From positions 35,390,131 through 35,454,130 of the forward strand of contig NC_068971.1 in the NCBI RefSeq assembly GCF_016808095.1: a stretch of 64,000 nt of DNA, given 5' to 3'. Below, in pieces: positions 22,859 to 39,586 of this stretch. The DNA is from Vigna angularis (taxonomy: Eukaryota > Streptophyta > Magnoliopsida > Fabales > Fabaceae). Both the position numbers and the translations under genes were made by a program. The notes below the pieces were generated by a model. It did no database searches, was not told where the DNA came from, and saw only the letters and a program-made list of their open reading frames with translations. The first letter of the stretch is position 1. Every line of letters starts with the position of its first letter.

Positions 22859-25800
22859 TTATTATTAGACACATATAATATATTGTTATTCTTTAAGGAG
22901 AAGTGAGGTGTTGATATTTAAAGGAAAAAAGAGAGACGATAGCTAATCAAATCCACTTTTTTACTATCAATTATAATCATATTTGTGATGGGTCTTATAA
23001 ATTCAAGCACAATGAACCTAAACCAAATAAAAAATTAAGTTTAATAATAATACAAATTATTCACACATAGTATATATAATAATTGGGTAGTACAAATCAC
23101 TTTGTTCATTAATATTGATTAAATATGTTTTCATACAAAAGTTATATTATGCATTTCACTTATAACTTCCCTACATTTTATGTTTTTATGATAGATTTTT
23201 CTGATTAATGTATCTAACCTATACATACTATAATTACATACACTTTGTTTTCTCATATTTTATTTTAAATTTGTATCTCCTTATAATATAACCTATATTG
23301 GTTGAATTTTTTATTATATATATATAATCTATTTATTTGAAAGAAGTATTATGGTATATTTAAATTCAATTATAATTTTCTTACATTCAAAATAACTAAA
23401 TACATCTATTAATAATAGAAAAATTAAAATGTATATAAGAACATCCTAATGGAAAAAAAAATCACGTCTAATTCAACTTTAAACATATATTTTTAAAACA
23501 AGTGAAAACCGAATCAAATAGCAAATTGTCTTGCATTTTTCGATAAGGTTACTTTTTTATTTTGAAAAGAAAGATTATTTGAAAGTATTATATTGTGAGT
23601 GATACAAAGAGATAGTAAGAAAATATTATGTCTTTGTCTCTAAAATCTCTTTAACTTTTATGTTTTTTTGTCTTGCTGGCATGATGTTGAGAGCTAAAAA
23701 AATTCTAAGAAGCATCTCTCTCATATGTGCCATGAATTATCGATATTCATATCTCCTTGAAGAATTTTAACTCAAGAGGTTCTCATATCCTACCATAGAG
23801 ATCAAAATACTCTTCAAGTGATATTTTAAACTAAAATACTTTTATAATTTATTTTCTCAAATTTCTCATTCCGTCATAAAATACAATAGTAAAATCAAAA
23901 TCGCCATATACACAGAACTAGATCTTATGAGAACATAAATTTTAGAAATAACTGAAGGTTGAAATAAAACATGTATTTTTAGAAAATGACTGGGTTTGGG
24001 TCTGACAACCTATGACCCTGTAAAAATCCTAAGTCATTTCCCACACCATAAAGAGGAGAAAAGATGGGAATAAGAGAAGAATCAAGTGATCCAGATATAA
24101 GAGAAGAGGAAAGAAACAAGAATATGATGTTTTCAATATTCTAACATCTAAATTTCTACAATACCATAATTTTCATATCAACATTATATTATAATTCATT
24201 GTTTAACATAAATTAGTTAATCAATTAATTAAAGATGATGTTTTCTTTCACTAAAGATAATAACAATATTAGTATCATAAAAATAATCTTTATAATGAAT
24301 GAGAAGTTTATAATGAATGTAATTAGAAAGATGCTAGTTAAAACTAAACCAATTGTAATCATTACGCTGGGTGTTATAAATAGGAGTAAAAGGGTGAAGG
24401 AATGGAGGTGAAAAAAAAAAGACAGAGGATTGGCCGTAAGTGCATAATAAGGTGTAATAAAACAGACAAGAAAAAAAAAGAGTATCGTCAAAGTTTCAAT
24501 ACAACTGATATATCTTTCACAATAATTGTTAAATGTATCTTTTGTTATTTGAAATATTATTCTAAGAATTGATTATTATTTGTATAGAGTTTCCATATTC
24601 AATCATGAATAATATAATTGATTACTATTAAAAATAATTTATGAGATGAGAAAAAAAACCTTTTAAATAAAAACTTTTACTAGAATTTTGAAGTTAAGAA
24701 GTTTTAATTATTTCAAATCAAATTCTCTAGCCTACAAGCATTCTTCAAGAATGCTAAGCTTTTTCTTCTTCATAAATAATCTATTCAAGAAGTTTTTCAT
24801 TTTTAGATAATTGGGGAAATCATTTAAATGTTTTGGAACATTCATTACAATAGATTATATCTTTTCTTTTCTTTTATTATCAAAATTTAATTTTCACTAC
24901 ACATAGGTTTCATGTCTTCATATATGTAATAAGTTTTTTGACATGATATTGTAGTATTTTTAATGGGTTTTTAAGAATCTTTGTCATATTATTGCATGTT
25001 AATTTGGTTATAGTAATGATTTTCAAGATAATGAGAAGCAATCCCATTAATTTAGGATGAGTAAAACTAGATGTAGATGTAAATAAAAACATATGTATTT
25101 TATCTTCTTTACACTATATTTTAAATTCTTTTATTAGTGATATTATCTTTTATATTTTAAACATTTCAATTAACTTTTATTATACGATTGTGTGAAGATT
25201 TATCACAAGACTGTGTGAAGATTTATCACATTAGTGCAAAATAGACATACTAGAACATTAAATTGGTTGTAGAGAAATTGATATAATGCAAAATGTGATG
25301 ACAATTTATTGTAGTGGAAATCGATTTAATATGTACATAATATTAGATCGGTTATAAAGGAAATCAATCTAATATGTGTATATTAAATCGTTTAAAAACT
25401 CAATCGATATAATAGGCCTTTTTCATTATCATGTGCAAAATCCTTTCTTAACTTTTCGTGGTGTTCCTTGTATTTTCATCTTTCGCAATGCAACTCTCAC
25501 TTTTTCTTTACTCTTCAACTCTCAAAGCCCTAAAACCTTCTCTTTCAATGCAACCCTTTCTCTTCTTCCTTCATCTTCATCTTCCTTCCCACTATAGGTT
25601 TCACATTTTTATTTTTTTCTCTAAGCAGTCATGGGTTTGTTCCTCTCTCCACCTAGTGATTTGCTTGTCATAGTTGTTGCGGTCTTCATCATCGTAGTCA
25701 CAACTGTTGTGATTTTGCTGTCTCAATCTATTTGGTTGTTTTTGAAACTATCATTATTAATTTGGTCATTGAAGCTTTTGGGTTATTCGTCGACGATGTT

Positions 25801-26233
25801 GTTAAGATTATTGCTTGTGTTGTTCCAATTGTCATCGATGTCGATATGCTTATCAATGTGCATTTACCAATGTTAGTTTGTTGTATCAACTCTTAAGGAA
25901 CCAACTTAGAGTTTTATGTAATATGTGAAAATATACAAAAATCACTTTATTTTTGTTTTCTGTTAAAGATATTAGATCAATATTATTTTGCATTAGATAA
26001 GTCTTGAAACATCATTCTACCCCATTAGTAGTGTATAATACATTATTATTTACATTAAACTAATTTATCTTTTACCAAATAAAAATAATTTAATAGTACA
26101 AATACTAAACACACCTACTTAGAAGTTGCATTACCTCGTCACTCATAAGTAATCACCATAAATGTTAAATGATTAAAAAATATCAGTTCTATGGCACTAA
26201 GAAATATTTCTTTTAGCTAATTATTTTTCAAGA

Positions 26234-26234
<1 letters not shown>
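22859..26234. other. AT-rich intergenic DNA
   Basis: No gene is supported. Around 25190-25420 a motif like AAATCGATTTAATATG / TAGATCGGTTATA / AATCAATCTAATATG recurs in both orientations, reminiscent of the subterminal repeats of CACTA transposons, but no convincing terminal inverted repeats were found. Open frames at 25376-25876 are low-complexity Leu/Ser/Phe-rich translations. Confidence 0.4.

Positions 26235-26318
<84 letters not shown>
26235..26318. repeat. (TA)n microsatellite
   Basis: An uninterrupted TA dinucleotide run of about 84 bp. Confidence 0.95.
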
Positions 26319-26321
<3 letters not shown>

Positions 26322-26645
26322 TTAGTATAATAGAAACAGAGGCACAAGCATTTCTATTATATATATTACAATAGCATTTTTAATATACACTATTCCATTA
26401 CTTATAGAGAACCAGAAAAGAAAGTTGAATAAAAAATTAGAAATTTTAAACATTAAGAAAACTTTAAAACATCATTAAAATTTTGTTGAAATACTTCTTT
26501 TTCTTTTTCTGTTGAATCAAATATTATACTTTTAACACGCCATAATATGTTATACCAAAATTAAAAATAATACTATAGAGTTCCTTATTACTTCAATTCA
26601 ACCTTAAACTATTCAGTTGGAATCACTGTTTTCCATCGTTGATTG

Positions 26646-26791
<146 letters not shown>

Positions 26792-27019
26792 TCGACCCTA
26801 CTTAATGAATAACATTTTTATTTTTATCATTATTATATACATAAAGTTCGACCCTACCTATTGAATAACACGAGTTTGGTTATTACATAAATTATTATTT
26901 TTATCGTCATTTTAATACGAATTTCCATTTAGTTAGGATTATATTATAAGGCATTGTTTTTAAAAAGCTCACAAGTATTACTGATTTATGCATATATGCA
27001 CCATTTGTGAGGGCACTTG

Positions 27020-27021
<2 letters not shown>

Positions 27022-27060
<39 letters not shown>
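27022..27060. repeat. (AT)n microsatellite
   Basis: A run of about 39 bp. A short (AAAAAG)4 tract lies nearby at about 27154-27180. Confidence 0.95.
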
Positions 27061-27061
<1 letters not shown>

Positions 27062-30000
27062 TAACATGTGCAACTAAATGCTGTCTTTATCTTCATTAAT
27101 TAAGTTGGCTATGGTGTGTCTTTTGTATAAGAAGTAATTTCTACAAATATGTGAAAAAGAAAAAGAAAAAGAAAAAGAAAATAGTTGTAGTATTTAATTT
27201 CAAGTCTTGAAAGTTTTGAAAATAAGAAAATAAAAATTGTGACAACGTATGTGGTACAAAGATTCAGATCTGAAATCAGAGGATCCTCCTGAAATCATAC
27301 TCGCTTTTTATGACCCTACACTGTTACTCTCGTTCTTCTCATGATACAGACTGACATACTCATCCTATGATACAATACTATAATTTTAGAAATTTCCAAA
27401 TTAAATTAAAATGCAATTCTAATCTTTACAATGACTACTTTTATCAAAGTATATAGTTGGGATATATTTTAAAGAATTAAAAGGCGTTAGTTTAATGTTA
27501 TATCAGTGTAAAGTTGTTAAATCAATTAAAGAGTTTCTGTATAGGTTTGAAAAAGATGTGCACGAGACAATGTGGAATGCAAATTTTTGGAGAATTTTTA
27601 ATTTTTAAAGAGGAAAAATAAAAAGGTTATTATTATTATTATAAATATATGAGCATTAGATATTGAGAAAATGTAGGAAAAGAGTGTAAGATGTTGTACA
27701 GTGAATTATGGTATATAGGGTTAAGAAGGAAAGTGGAGAGTGAATGTGTTGAATGGTGACCACCTGTTTTCTGAATTGGCTACCTTATATAATATAAATG
27801 AATGAGTCAGAAAGAGTAAATATTCTATGAGTGGAGAAGAAAAATGACAATATTTTGACACCCCCAAATAATATTTACTATTTTATCTTTCATTTTATTT
27901 CCTTAGCAACATAAAAGTTAATTTTTTTAATGAGAATATTATGCTTAAAAACATGGTTTTGTGTGGTTGAATTGTGAAAAAAAAAATATGATATTTTTGG
28001 ATGAAAAAGCAGATTTTTATTAGGGCAGAGATTTTTGATTACCCAGAAAAGTAGGCAATGAAGAAAGGTGTGACCTACAAAGGCATATTCATAACAACAA
28101 CATAAATGATCCAACACTCCTCCACCACAACCCTACATACTCATTTATTTCCTCTTACTAACTTCACTTTTTTTACTTTTCACCACTTTTCACCAAGTTC
28201 ACATCACTCACATGCTTTCTTTTTCCCTCACACTTTCACAATGTTATCTACATTTTCCTATTCTACAACCTTTTCTCAATAATCTACCCACCCCTAACCC
28301 TCCAAATAAATCACTCAAAGGATAACAAATTGTCTCAATTATGTAACTTTATTACTTTGTCTTCCACTGTTTCTCTTGTTTAGGATACTACATTTTTCAC
28401 TCACATTTTCCACTTTCATCTCTCTTCTTATTTTGAGTTTTTTCTATATAACCTCTTTTACTTTTTTAAACCCTCTGAACAATATCTATTATTAAAGTAT
28501 CTTATTTAATGAATTGTACAACTTTGTATTAGTTTAAAGTATATATTATATATTAAATTATAGAGTGGGTGAGTTGATTGATCAATTCAATATAAAAATA
28601 GATAAATATGTCATTTAATAAACTCTTTGATCATTTACTTTGTGAATACCTTCAAGGTTTCTTTGATCATGATAATAAAGGATGTTAAGTCTTTGGTTTG
28701 TATCTATTTGATTAGAATCACATCACACCGAGTATCTATTATTTATAACAATTCACAATTAACTACAATAGTTTAATATTATTGAAATATGTGATCCAAA
28801 TAAGATATATGAACAACAATACAAATAATACATTTTACGATATATATAATTTATGTTTATTAATTATTATATTTATTGCTAATTGATGTACTTAATTGAT
28901 TTGATTATTTGAGTGTTTTCTACATAAACAATCCTGTGAAAAAACATACACTCTTAAAAAAGACAAATATCTTTAAGCTTGATTACTTAAAGTGTTAACG
29001 TGTTTTTTGAGTTTTTACAAAATATATATCCGGCTATGTAAAATTAATTTAATAAAATATTTTTTTTAATAAAACTTAATTAAAACTGCATATGAATAAA
29101 AAATATAAATTAAACTGATATGATGAATCAAATTTTAATTTAAATAAATAATTCTGTGCATATTTTAAATTGAACAACCAGAAATAGCCTGGTTCTTGGC
29201 ATAGTTTGATTTCATTAGAACCCTTGTATTTTTACAATTTTTTATTTATTATAATGGGTTAAGATTGAGTTTTTAAGAAAATTATAATATCAGGCTAAAT
29301 ATTAGAGAAGAGAAAAAAATAAAAGGATAATAGATATAAGATCAAATAATAAAAAAATATCACAAAATTGTAATTATTGAATTATTTATTTTGTTTAATA
29401 AGACTTTATCTTATCTTATAATAAATAAAATCTTATCCAAAACAATTTTATTTTATTTTACATACGGGATGTGACTAGTAAACTTTATATTTTATTTTCT
29501 CTTACATTCTAGTTTTAGAGTTAATTATAAAAAATAAATTCATTTTTATTAATAAAGTTAATGATAACACGAGAGAATTACTCGTTCTTAATTTTTCTTT
29601 ACTCTAAAATAGCCTTCTTTTTAGTTATAAATATTTGTATGGTTATATTTCGTTTTGAGTAATCATACCATATATGAGAAAAAAAAACATTTTAATATAA
29701 TTTTGAAATAAATAACCATTTCAACGTAAAAAATTAATATATTATTTTTAGTATAATAAAAGAATTAATATAATAATTATGGTTTTACTGTTTTATTTAA
29801 ATTTAATCAATAACTGGAATAATTAAATACAATATCTAATCTTGAATAATTGTTACGTGTATTTATTAAAAAAAATAATATTGATATATAATTAGTCATA
29901 ATTTATTTTGTTTTTCATTTTATAAATTTAGAACTTATAACACATATTTCAAAATTCATTGTGTATTAATATTAATTCTTTTAATAAACACTTGATAATC

Positions 30001-30123
30001 ATTAACATGTCTTAAATTACTTCAAATAAAATTTAAATTATTATATTTGTAACATTCTTGTTTAATAATATAAAATTATTAAACAAAATATTATAAAATT
30101 TATAAACTAAAACAAAGAAGTAG

Positions 30124-30125
<2 letters not shown>
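27061..30125. other. AT-rich intergenic DNA, nothing recognised
   Basis: Only a short (AAAAAG) repeat and low-complexity AT sequence are visible. No coding or RNA gene is supported. Confidence 0.5.

Positions 30126-30204
<79 letters not shown>
30126..30204. repeat. (AT)n microsatellite
   Basis: An uninterrupted run of about 79 bp. Confidence 0.95.
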
Positions 30205-30207
<3 letters not shown>

Positions 30208-30549
30208 AAACTAACTGATACTAAGTGAGTTCTTCAAAAACTTAAAAACTTATATATCAAAACCACTATATTAAACTATATAACTATTTCATTGTAACTT
30301 CGTCTTTCATTAAAGACATATTATCGTCTATCTTAATATTTGTTCATACAGTGAAATATTATCGTAAAAGAACAACAAAATACAAAAAATAAATAAATAA
30401 GATAAGTTAGTGTACAAAAAAAATATTCTAAATTATTTAAATTATATCAATTACAAACTAAACATGTATACAATACAATAATTCATACATGTTCACACAA
30501 TAATTGATATTAGACTCAATTATCCGGATATATATCTTTAAAATAAGAC

Positions 30550-31300
30550 TTCACTATAAGTATGAACTTATAGTGATATTTATACTCTGTAGAGTCATAA
30601 ACACAATGGTTATCATCCCACTACTCACAAGATTAGTCTCCTTCATGCCTAGGACTAAATTATTCAATGGTTAAGACCTTTGTCATTCTCTCCTCCTAAT
30701 TCGTCTCTATATGAGTTGAATAGTTGACAGAATATCAAGATATGCCTCTTTATATGTCAACGCATACATTAAAAAATTATCACTACAAAGAATTTCTCCT
30801 TAAAATTCTCAACAACATTACCAAACATATCCATAACGATATCCTCATCTCAATATAGAACTATGATACTCACAAACATACTTAAAGCTCTTTTAAATCA
30901 ATCTCAAATAGCCAAAGAAGAAAAAAAATTCAAAGATATAGACTAACACTTAGAGATGGCGCCCAACGCCAAACTTCTCAAAAAAGGTGGGGCTCAATGC
31001 TAGTCATGGCGCTGAGTGTCATTCATCTTGTAAAAGGTCACGCTCAGCGACACTCTTTTGCCGCTCAGCATCCTAAAACTAAATTGTTCCAGACTTATAG
31101 TGAAAAATGGTGCTCAGTGGTGTCCTGCTACCACTCAACACTTAAGCATTCACAAAATTGGGTGTTCAGCGTCACCTTAGCACTGCTCACCTCTATCTTA
31201 TTCGCAAAATGGAACATTCAACGTTACCCTGACGCTGCTTAATTAGCACTATACTAGTTGACAACAATCACATTTTGTGATTTTAAATAAACTTGGACTT
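30550..31300 (-). mobile_element. Decayed LTR remnant, reverse orientation
   Basis: Read on the minus strand, this part resembles the long LTRs elsewhere here. It has GATTAGTC-type words like the GGGGACTAAC repeat of the young LTR, and a GC-richer cluster of GCGCTGAGTG / CGCTCAGCG words at 30957-31240 like the one at 7.9 kb. No ends or target duplication were found. Confidence 0.4.
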
Positions 31301-31863
31301 GATCAATTGCTCAAATTGGTACTCATTTCTTAGTGAGTTGGTTTAAAATAATTTTTACACATTAAACTTTTATTAAATTTGTTCAATTGTTCAAATCCTA
31401 AGTTCTTTCAGTCACACAAACCCAAACAACAATCAACACAAAACAATAATTCAAACCAATCAATTCGATCATACATATCTATTAGATTCATCAATATGTC
31501 AGATTTATTAAACTTATGCAAATCAATCAACTAGTTTCCTTTATCTTAACAAAGCTAATTGACGACTCACAAGCCAAAACATATTCTAACACATAGAGTA
31601 ACCCTTATCTACACTTATAGATAACATAAACATGATTATGGTATACTATTAGAACCACTGATCAATAGAGAATCTTATAGATGAATCTAAATAAACATGC
31701 AAGCATAAGATTTTGCCCACATGCAAAGGAAGAACCAATTTGAACCTATAAAAGAGGCAAAAAACTAACTTACTTAAACTGAGAAATTAATAGGTCAAGA
31801 ATGGAGAGTTAACTACAAGGATTTCTCTAGGAGTCTTAACCTTCAAATAAATAGGAAATAGTA

Positions 31864-32340
31864 AAGATGGAAAAATACCTGTACCCGCATATAAAATGCA
31901 CAGCAGATAGTTGATACCCGCAGGTAGTGAGTATTTTAATACTCACTTATAAACGCGTCGGGTATCATATTATTTGTACCTGCGAATATCCATTACTAAA
32001 AAAAATTAAAATAAAAATTTATTTTTTATTTTATTAAGTTAAATTTAATTATAATTAAAATTAATTTATATTTTATTTGGTTAAATTTAAATAAAATACA
32101 ATTTTAATATATATTTAATTTATATTTTATTTTGTAATTTTATTTAGATTTTATTTTAAAAATTTATAAAATATACATTTTTAAATATACACAGATATCA
32201 ACGGATACTTGCGGATATTTTTTAAATGGATATACATCTAGTAATAAGGTTGGTAACAAATGAACTTTTTTGTTATGGATCGTGTTGCGGGTAAGCACTA
32301 TCTGTATTCGATTCAATCTGTTGTCATTCCTATACAAGAA
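31864..32340. mobile_element. MITE-like element with TACCCGC/GCGGGTA termini
   Basis: The left end (GATGGAAAAATACCTGTACCCGC) and the inverted right end (AGGAATGACAACAG.., GCTTACCCGC) share the TACCCGC block, and internal GATACCCGC / TGCGGATAT words repeat it in both orientations around an AT-rich core. This matches a common plant non-autonomous DNA element. I infer the class from memory; no transposase is present. Confidence 0.45.
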
Positions 32341-34723
<2,383 letters not shown>

Positions 34724-36083
34724 TTAGAACATTGGAGATAACTCCATCATCTCCTCCACTTGACCAACGCTTTCATCTAAGAGCCACTTCTCAAGAAATG
34801 ACAATGGAGGAGCACTGTTGTTCTCAGATTTTTGCCTAATCCTCTCTTCTTGAGAGACTTCGTGAGAAGATTCGGCAGCAGCTTCAGGACTCTTATCAGG
34901 CATGGAATCGCATGTGGACTTGTCCCAAGCAGCATTGTTTAGGTTCTCAAAGGACAAAATAGAATCAAACTCTTCATGAGAAGCCATATCTACGCCACCC
35001 TCTTGCTCATCTTTGTTTCTTTTGTGCTGATGGTGAAGGTTCAAAGCAGGCAGCGATGCACACTTCATCAGTTTATTAGTGGTCTCAAAGTTGTTGCTGT
35101 TGTTGTTGTTATCATCATCAATGCTTTGGAGCTCTTGATCTTGGGATCTCTTGAGTGGCTTTGGGGAAGATCTCATCCAACCTTCCAAGAGTCTTGAGAT
35201 GTTCTCAGTGCTTGAGGCATATGTGGAGGACTGAGACTGACTAAGCCTAACGGATGAGACATGGTTATTGTTGCTGCTGCTCATGTCTAAACTTCTTCTG
35301 TCGTTAAAGCTCTTTGGTAGATACTGACCACTGGTGGCTGAGTCTGATGCTGAGTGGGGATCTATGGCAGCTTGAAATTTCTTAAGCTTCTTCTTTAGAT
35401 GGGTGTTCCAATAATTCTTGATATCATTATCTGTTCTTTGGGGAAGATACGAAGCTATGGCTGCCCATCTGCTCAACAATCAACAACTTCACAGATTCAG
35501 GCATATCATATGCATATACATATATATGCTAAAATCATAAGCAAATAAGTAAAAAGCATCTGAATTTTGATGTTTAGTTCTTCATGCTATATGTATATTG
35601 ATTCTCTTTTCGTTGTTGAGAAGAGAAAATTATGATATTTGACCGAGAATTACTTGTTACCCAGTAGAGCTTGCAAATGAATTATCATTCCTTCCTCATG
35701 GGGAGTGAAGTTCCCTCTCTTGATTCCTGGCCTGAGGTAATTTGTCCATCTAAGCCTGCAACTTTTGCTGCACCTTGACAACCCTTTTCAAGAAAAAGTT
35801 TGAACTATATATGATCAGTTTGATTCAAGAAGAAGAAGAAGAAGAAGAAGAAGGCAGTTTCATAGTAATAGATATACATACAGTAAAGAAAACAGGAAAA
35901 GGATTTGAAGATATAATAGTAGGAGATGTTGAAATTAGGTAATTAATTACCAGTATTAGTAGGCACTGATCTCCAATTTCCTGGACCATGTTCTTGGATG
36001 TATGAGACAAGGATGATATCCTCCTCAGGTGTCCATGGACCTTTCTTGATGCCAACTTTGTCACAGCAAGGAGGCCTCCCCAT
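34724..36083 (-). CDS. MYB60: R2R3-MYB transcription factor, MYB60-like (subgroup 1)
   Basis: Three exons on the minus strand, 36083-35951, 35783-35654 and 35468-34724, join in frame to 335 aa; the intron positions are the usual ones for R2R3-MYB genes. The protein starts [10 protein letters not shown]2 has Trp17, Trp37 and Trp57; R3 has Phe70 (the usual replacement of the first Trp), Trp89 and Trp108. The C-terminal part carries [17 protein letters not shown] (about 169-185), [10 protein letters not shown] (311-320) and a final [10 protein letters not shown], all matching MYB60. Known for Arabidopsis MYB60: a nuclear, guard-cell-expressed regulator of stomatal opening that is repressed by ABA and drought. 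The same role here is inferred. An (AAG)n tract (35827-35853) lies in intron 1. No defect was seen. Confidence 0.92.
35827..35853. repeat. (AAG)n microsatellite in MYB60 intron 1
   Basis: About nine AAG units lie between exons 1 and 2 of the MYB60-like gene. Confidence 0.85.
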
Positions 36084-36208
36084 GGGTTGCTTTGGTTGAA
36101 TCCACCTTCTTTCTTTCTCCCCAAAAACTGAATACGCACTGATCTCCTTTTCTAGCTAGGCCAAACTTCCCAAGAGAGCTTGCAAATAGTACCAATGCAT
36201 GTGAGTGG

Positions 36209-36216
36209 TTTATATA
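36209..36216 (-). promoter_or_regulatory. TATA box of the MYB60-like gene
   Basis: TATATAAA on the minus strand lies about 130 bases before the ATG, leaving a leader of roughly 100 nt. Several AAAG (DOF-type) words lie around it; DOF clusters are known to drive guard-cell expression of Arabidopsis MYB60. Confidence 0.6.
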
Positions 36217-38685
36217 CTCGATGACTTTGATGAAAGGAAAACTTAAGAGATTTACCATCCTTCATCTACCAAGCTAAGTCACCTAACTCTTTTACTACCT
36301 TTATAATTATGCAGTCAATGTGGAAACCAAAGTCAGCCACTGAGGAGTTTAACCATTTTCTCTCTTTTTCCTTTCTTTTCTTTGTCACGTGGCACCTTCT
36401 CACCAAAACTTAATCTAATTTAATATTTCTTACCCTTCTCTTTTATTTCCCTTCAAACTGTTTGCTTCAGACCCTTCATGTCGTTAGCACACTAATCAAT
36501 CACCATGTTGCCTTTTTCACATATACAACTTTTGTCGACATCTAATAAATTGAGGTTCCAAGTGAAGTGTACATTTTTCTTCTAATCTATTCTTCTGATT
36601 TATTAAAATTTAAGTCCCTAACCAAACGTAAAATTCAAAGCAAACTTAATTGTGGCATTCATTATTTTCCAACGAATACTTGGTTTTTCATTTTCATTTT
36701 CATTTTATTTCTCATTTTCATTACCCTCTGCACAATTCAATGTGTGGTACTGCCAAAATTTAGCGGACAGCTAACAATAAATGAAATTTTCACAGAGAGG
36801 AGCAGAAAGTGCCGTAAGGATCCCCAGAGGGGTTAGAGATTTTGGTAAGGTTGCTTCTGGCTTTTGGGGAATGTTTACAGAATCTGGAACAAATGAATAA
36901 TGATTTGTGGTTACTTGTCTGTTATTGTGCAGGATAAATATTTAATTTGTACTTGTTAGCTTGTAAAGACGTTGAATTCAACCCTCAATATCCATTATCA
37001 TATTATATATATAAAAATGAAATTGTCATATACATATGAAGGAGACATGGAACTATGTTGTATATGGTTCCATAAGGAGTAATGCTTTCACCTTTCTGTG
37101 GTGTCAAATTCGAGCCTCTTATGTTATCTTTTTGGCCTTTTTGGAGTGATGGAAGTACTTAGAGCAACAGAATGTAAAAGAATGAAAGATGATGGAAAAA
37201 AAAGGTTGAATTTTGATGAGAATTGAGCTTGTTTTTTATGTTATGGTATGAGAGAGAGTGTGTGTGGGTGCTTGCTTCTTTATGAGGAGCAGCGAGATCG
37301 TTCTCTTAAGCATGTGTCCGAGCTGTGGGATGTACTGAAGTGGTGTGTTAGTACTTAGGTTGTGTCACTTTCCATTGATCTTAATTACTCCCTCTTCTGT
37401 GTAAAAGGGATAACGATCTTCTATGCAACTGCTCAAAGCTCGACTTTCATCGACATTATGCTAAGACAACACTTCAAGATAAATTGTATTCTACTGTGTA
37501 AGTAGTACAACGTAGGGAGAGACTCTCTAAAGTATGACATGCTTCAATATATGATCATAAAAGAAGAAAATAATAAGAAAGACACACTTGTTTACATTCA
37601 TTTGATTGACGTATTAGAAAGGTAAAATGACCATAAAATAATAAACTTTTATAATTTTAGTAATATCACATGTAAAAAATATGTATTATCAAAATAACAT
37701 TTCTAACAAAGAAAAGTTATGTTTAATAGTTATTTTTATCTTTTTTTGTTTCACAAAAAAATTGTGGTTTCTAGAGACGTTTTCATGTTTGTTTTTAATT
37801 TCTTAAAGTTGTGATTAAGTACGTTTTCACATATTTTTTTTAAGAAGTTGATTCGGTGTACAATTTTATAACGTAGGGAATATTGTTTAATAACTCCTGA
37901 TTTAGTTTTGCAATGATGTTTAATTTGAAGTTTTAAAATATCATATTTTATGTTTAATTAGTTGTATTTTCTTGTTGTAGGTGAGTGTAATTTTGTGGAT
38001 TTTATTTATTTGAATATTTTAAAAAATAATTGACGTTGTAATTTTTATTTTTATAATTATAGTTAATTTAATTAATTAATCAAATTATTTATGTAAATGG
38101 AATGTATTGGGAAATTTAAGACAATAATACTAAAGTATATGTTAATAAAATATATGTGAAAACTAATGGCATAACGTGACATTTTTATTAGTCGTCTTTT
38201 ACTCACTTTATGCGAGTGGAAGGGTGAGATTGTGATCTAAATTGTGTGCGAATTTGTGATTGAATATCATAATTATCATATTCTGGTTTAGTTAGATGAT
38301 CGATGGTACGATTGTGAAAAGCTCTAAGTTCTTCAGTTATTGTGTTATCATTTACAACTAGAAATATTTGTTGATCCAATATACACTACATAATATTCAC
38401 AACACTTACAAAATTCAATTTCATCTTGTTGGTTTATTTATACGGATCTAAACTTTATTCTAACCCTCAAACGACTCGTAAACCAAAGTCATATTCTTAA
38501 TAAAATGGTTAAATTATGTCAAAACAATTTAAAAATGTTCTTATTATAGGAACAAAAGTTATAATCTAAAACTTTTGTTCTTATCTACTATAATAAATTG
38601 TTTTTATAATATTTATTTTCTCGATTTATTCAAAAATTACATTCAATTAATATAAATAACTGAATTCAACTATTTATTATATTGA

Positions 38686-38686
<1 letters not shown>
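36217..38686. other. Promoter-side and intergenic DNA
   Basis: Upstream of the MYB60-like gene. No other gene or defined repeat is supported; AT-rich with scattered short open frames. Confidence 0.45.

Positions 38687-38739
<53 letters not shown>
38687..38739. repeat. (AT)n microsatellite
   Basis: A run of about 53 bp. Confidence 0.95.
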
Positions 38740-38741
<2 letters not shown>

Positions 38742-39250
38742 TAGTACTATTGCCAATTTCTTTACACTCACAAGAACCTTAAACATTAGAACAAAGGGAC
38801 TTAGCACAACAGTTGATACCGATGATGAAGTCCAAGCAGTGATGCCATATTTAATCACACTTGATAGTACAAGAACCTTACTCGGAGTTGGGTTTTTTAA
38901 AGCCATATGATATGAGAAACCACGGTTTGGGAAAACAAAATTGTGACCAATTCCAATTTTGAAGAAAATGAGCTTGGGAATGACGAATTTTAGAGAAGAT
39001 GAGCTTAGACCTCACTTCTTCGATGGAGAAGGAAAGGAAATGTCTCATCAAAATCTTAATATTTTATTTTAATTCTCTAACCTCAATTACTACTATTTGA
39101 ATCTATTGGTTAGAACTCGTTGATAAATAACTATGACAATCTTGTCAATAAATATTATCCACGTATCATTCCTCCACAATTATCTAACTCATTTATTGGT
39201 GAAATTTTTTATTAGTAAATCAAATATCAAAATCCACCATTAATATTTCT
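38740..39250. other. Unassigned intergenic DNA
   Basis: Less AT-rich than its surroundings, but no open frame, homology or repeat could be recognised. Confidence 0.4.
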
Positions 39251-39586
39251 CATATGTATTACTTGGAAATATTTTGTCAATTGTATGGTATAGGAGTGGC
39301 CGAGCGGCCCGTATTTACAACCGTTTGGTCTATTCTTTTAGTCAATGAGGGTTGGTCAGAGCAAATAGTCTTGTTCATGATGGGTCAACACATAAGTTAT
39401 TGGACCGTAGGGAGACAAGCGCCTAAGTTATTTATGATGAGCCATAATTATATTATGGTTGGACCAATAATCCAGCAGGTAATAAAATAATACTAGAATG
39501 ATTAAAGGATATTAATTAAGGATATTCGATTAAAGATATTGTTAAGCTTTTCTTTGTCGTTTTTTAATTATCTTGGAGATTTCATA

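Noticed and set aside
25190..25440. CACTA transposon end
   Set aside because: The ATCGGTTAT/ATTTAATATG words resemble CACTA subterminal repeats, but I found no CACTA terminal inverted repeats or 3-bp target duplication.
25376..25876. Membrane protein gene from three overlapping Leu/Val-rich frames
   Set aside because: The frames overlap each other, are low complexity and have no splice or domain support.
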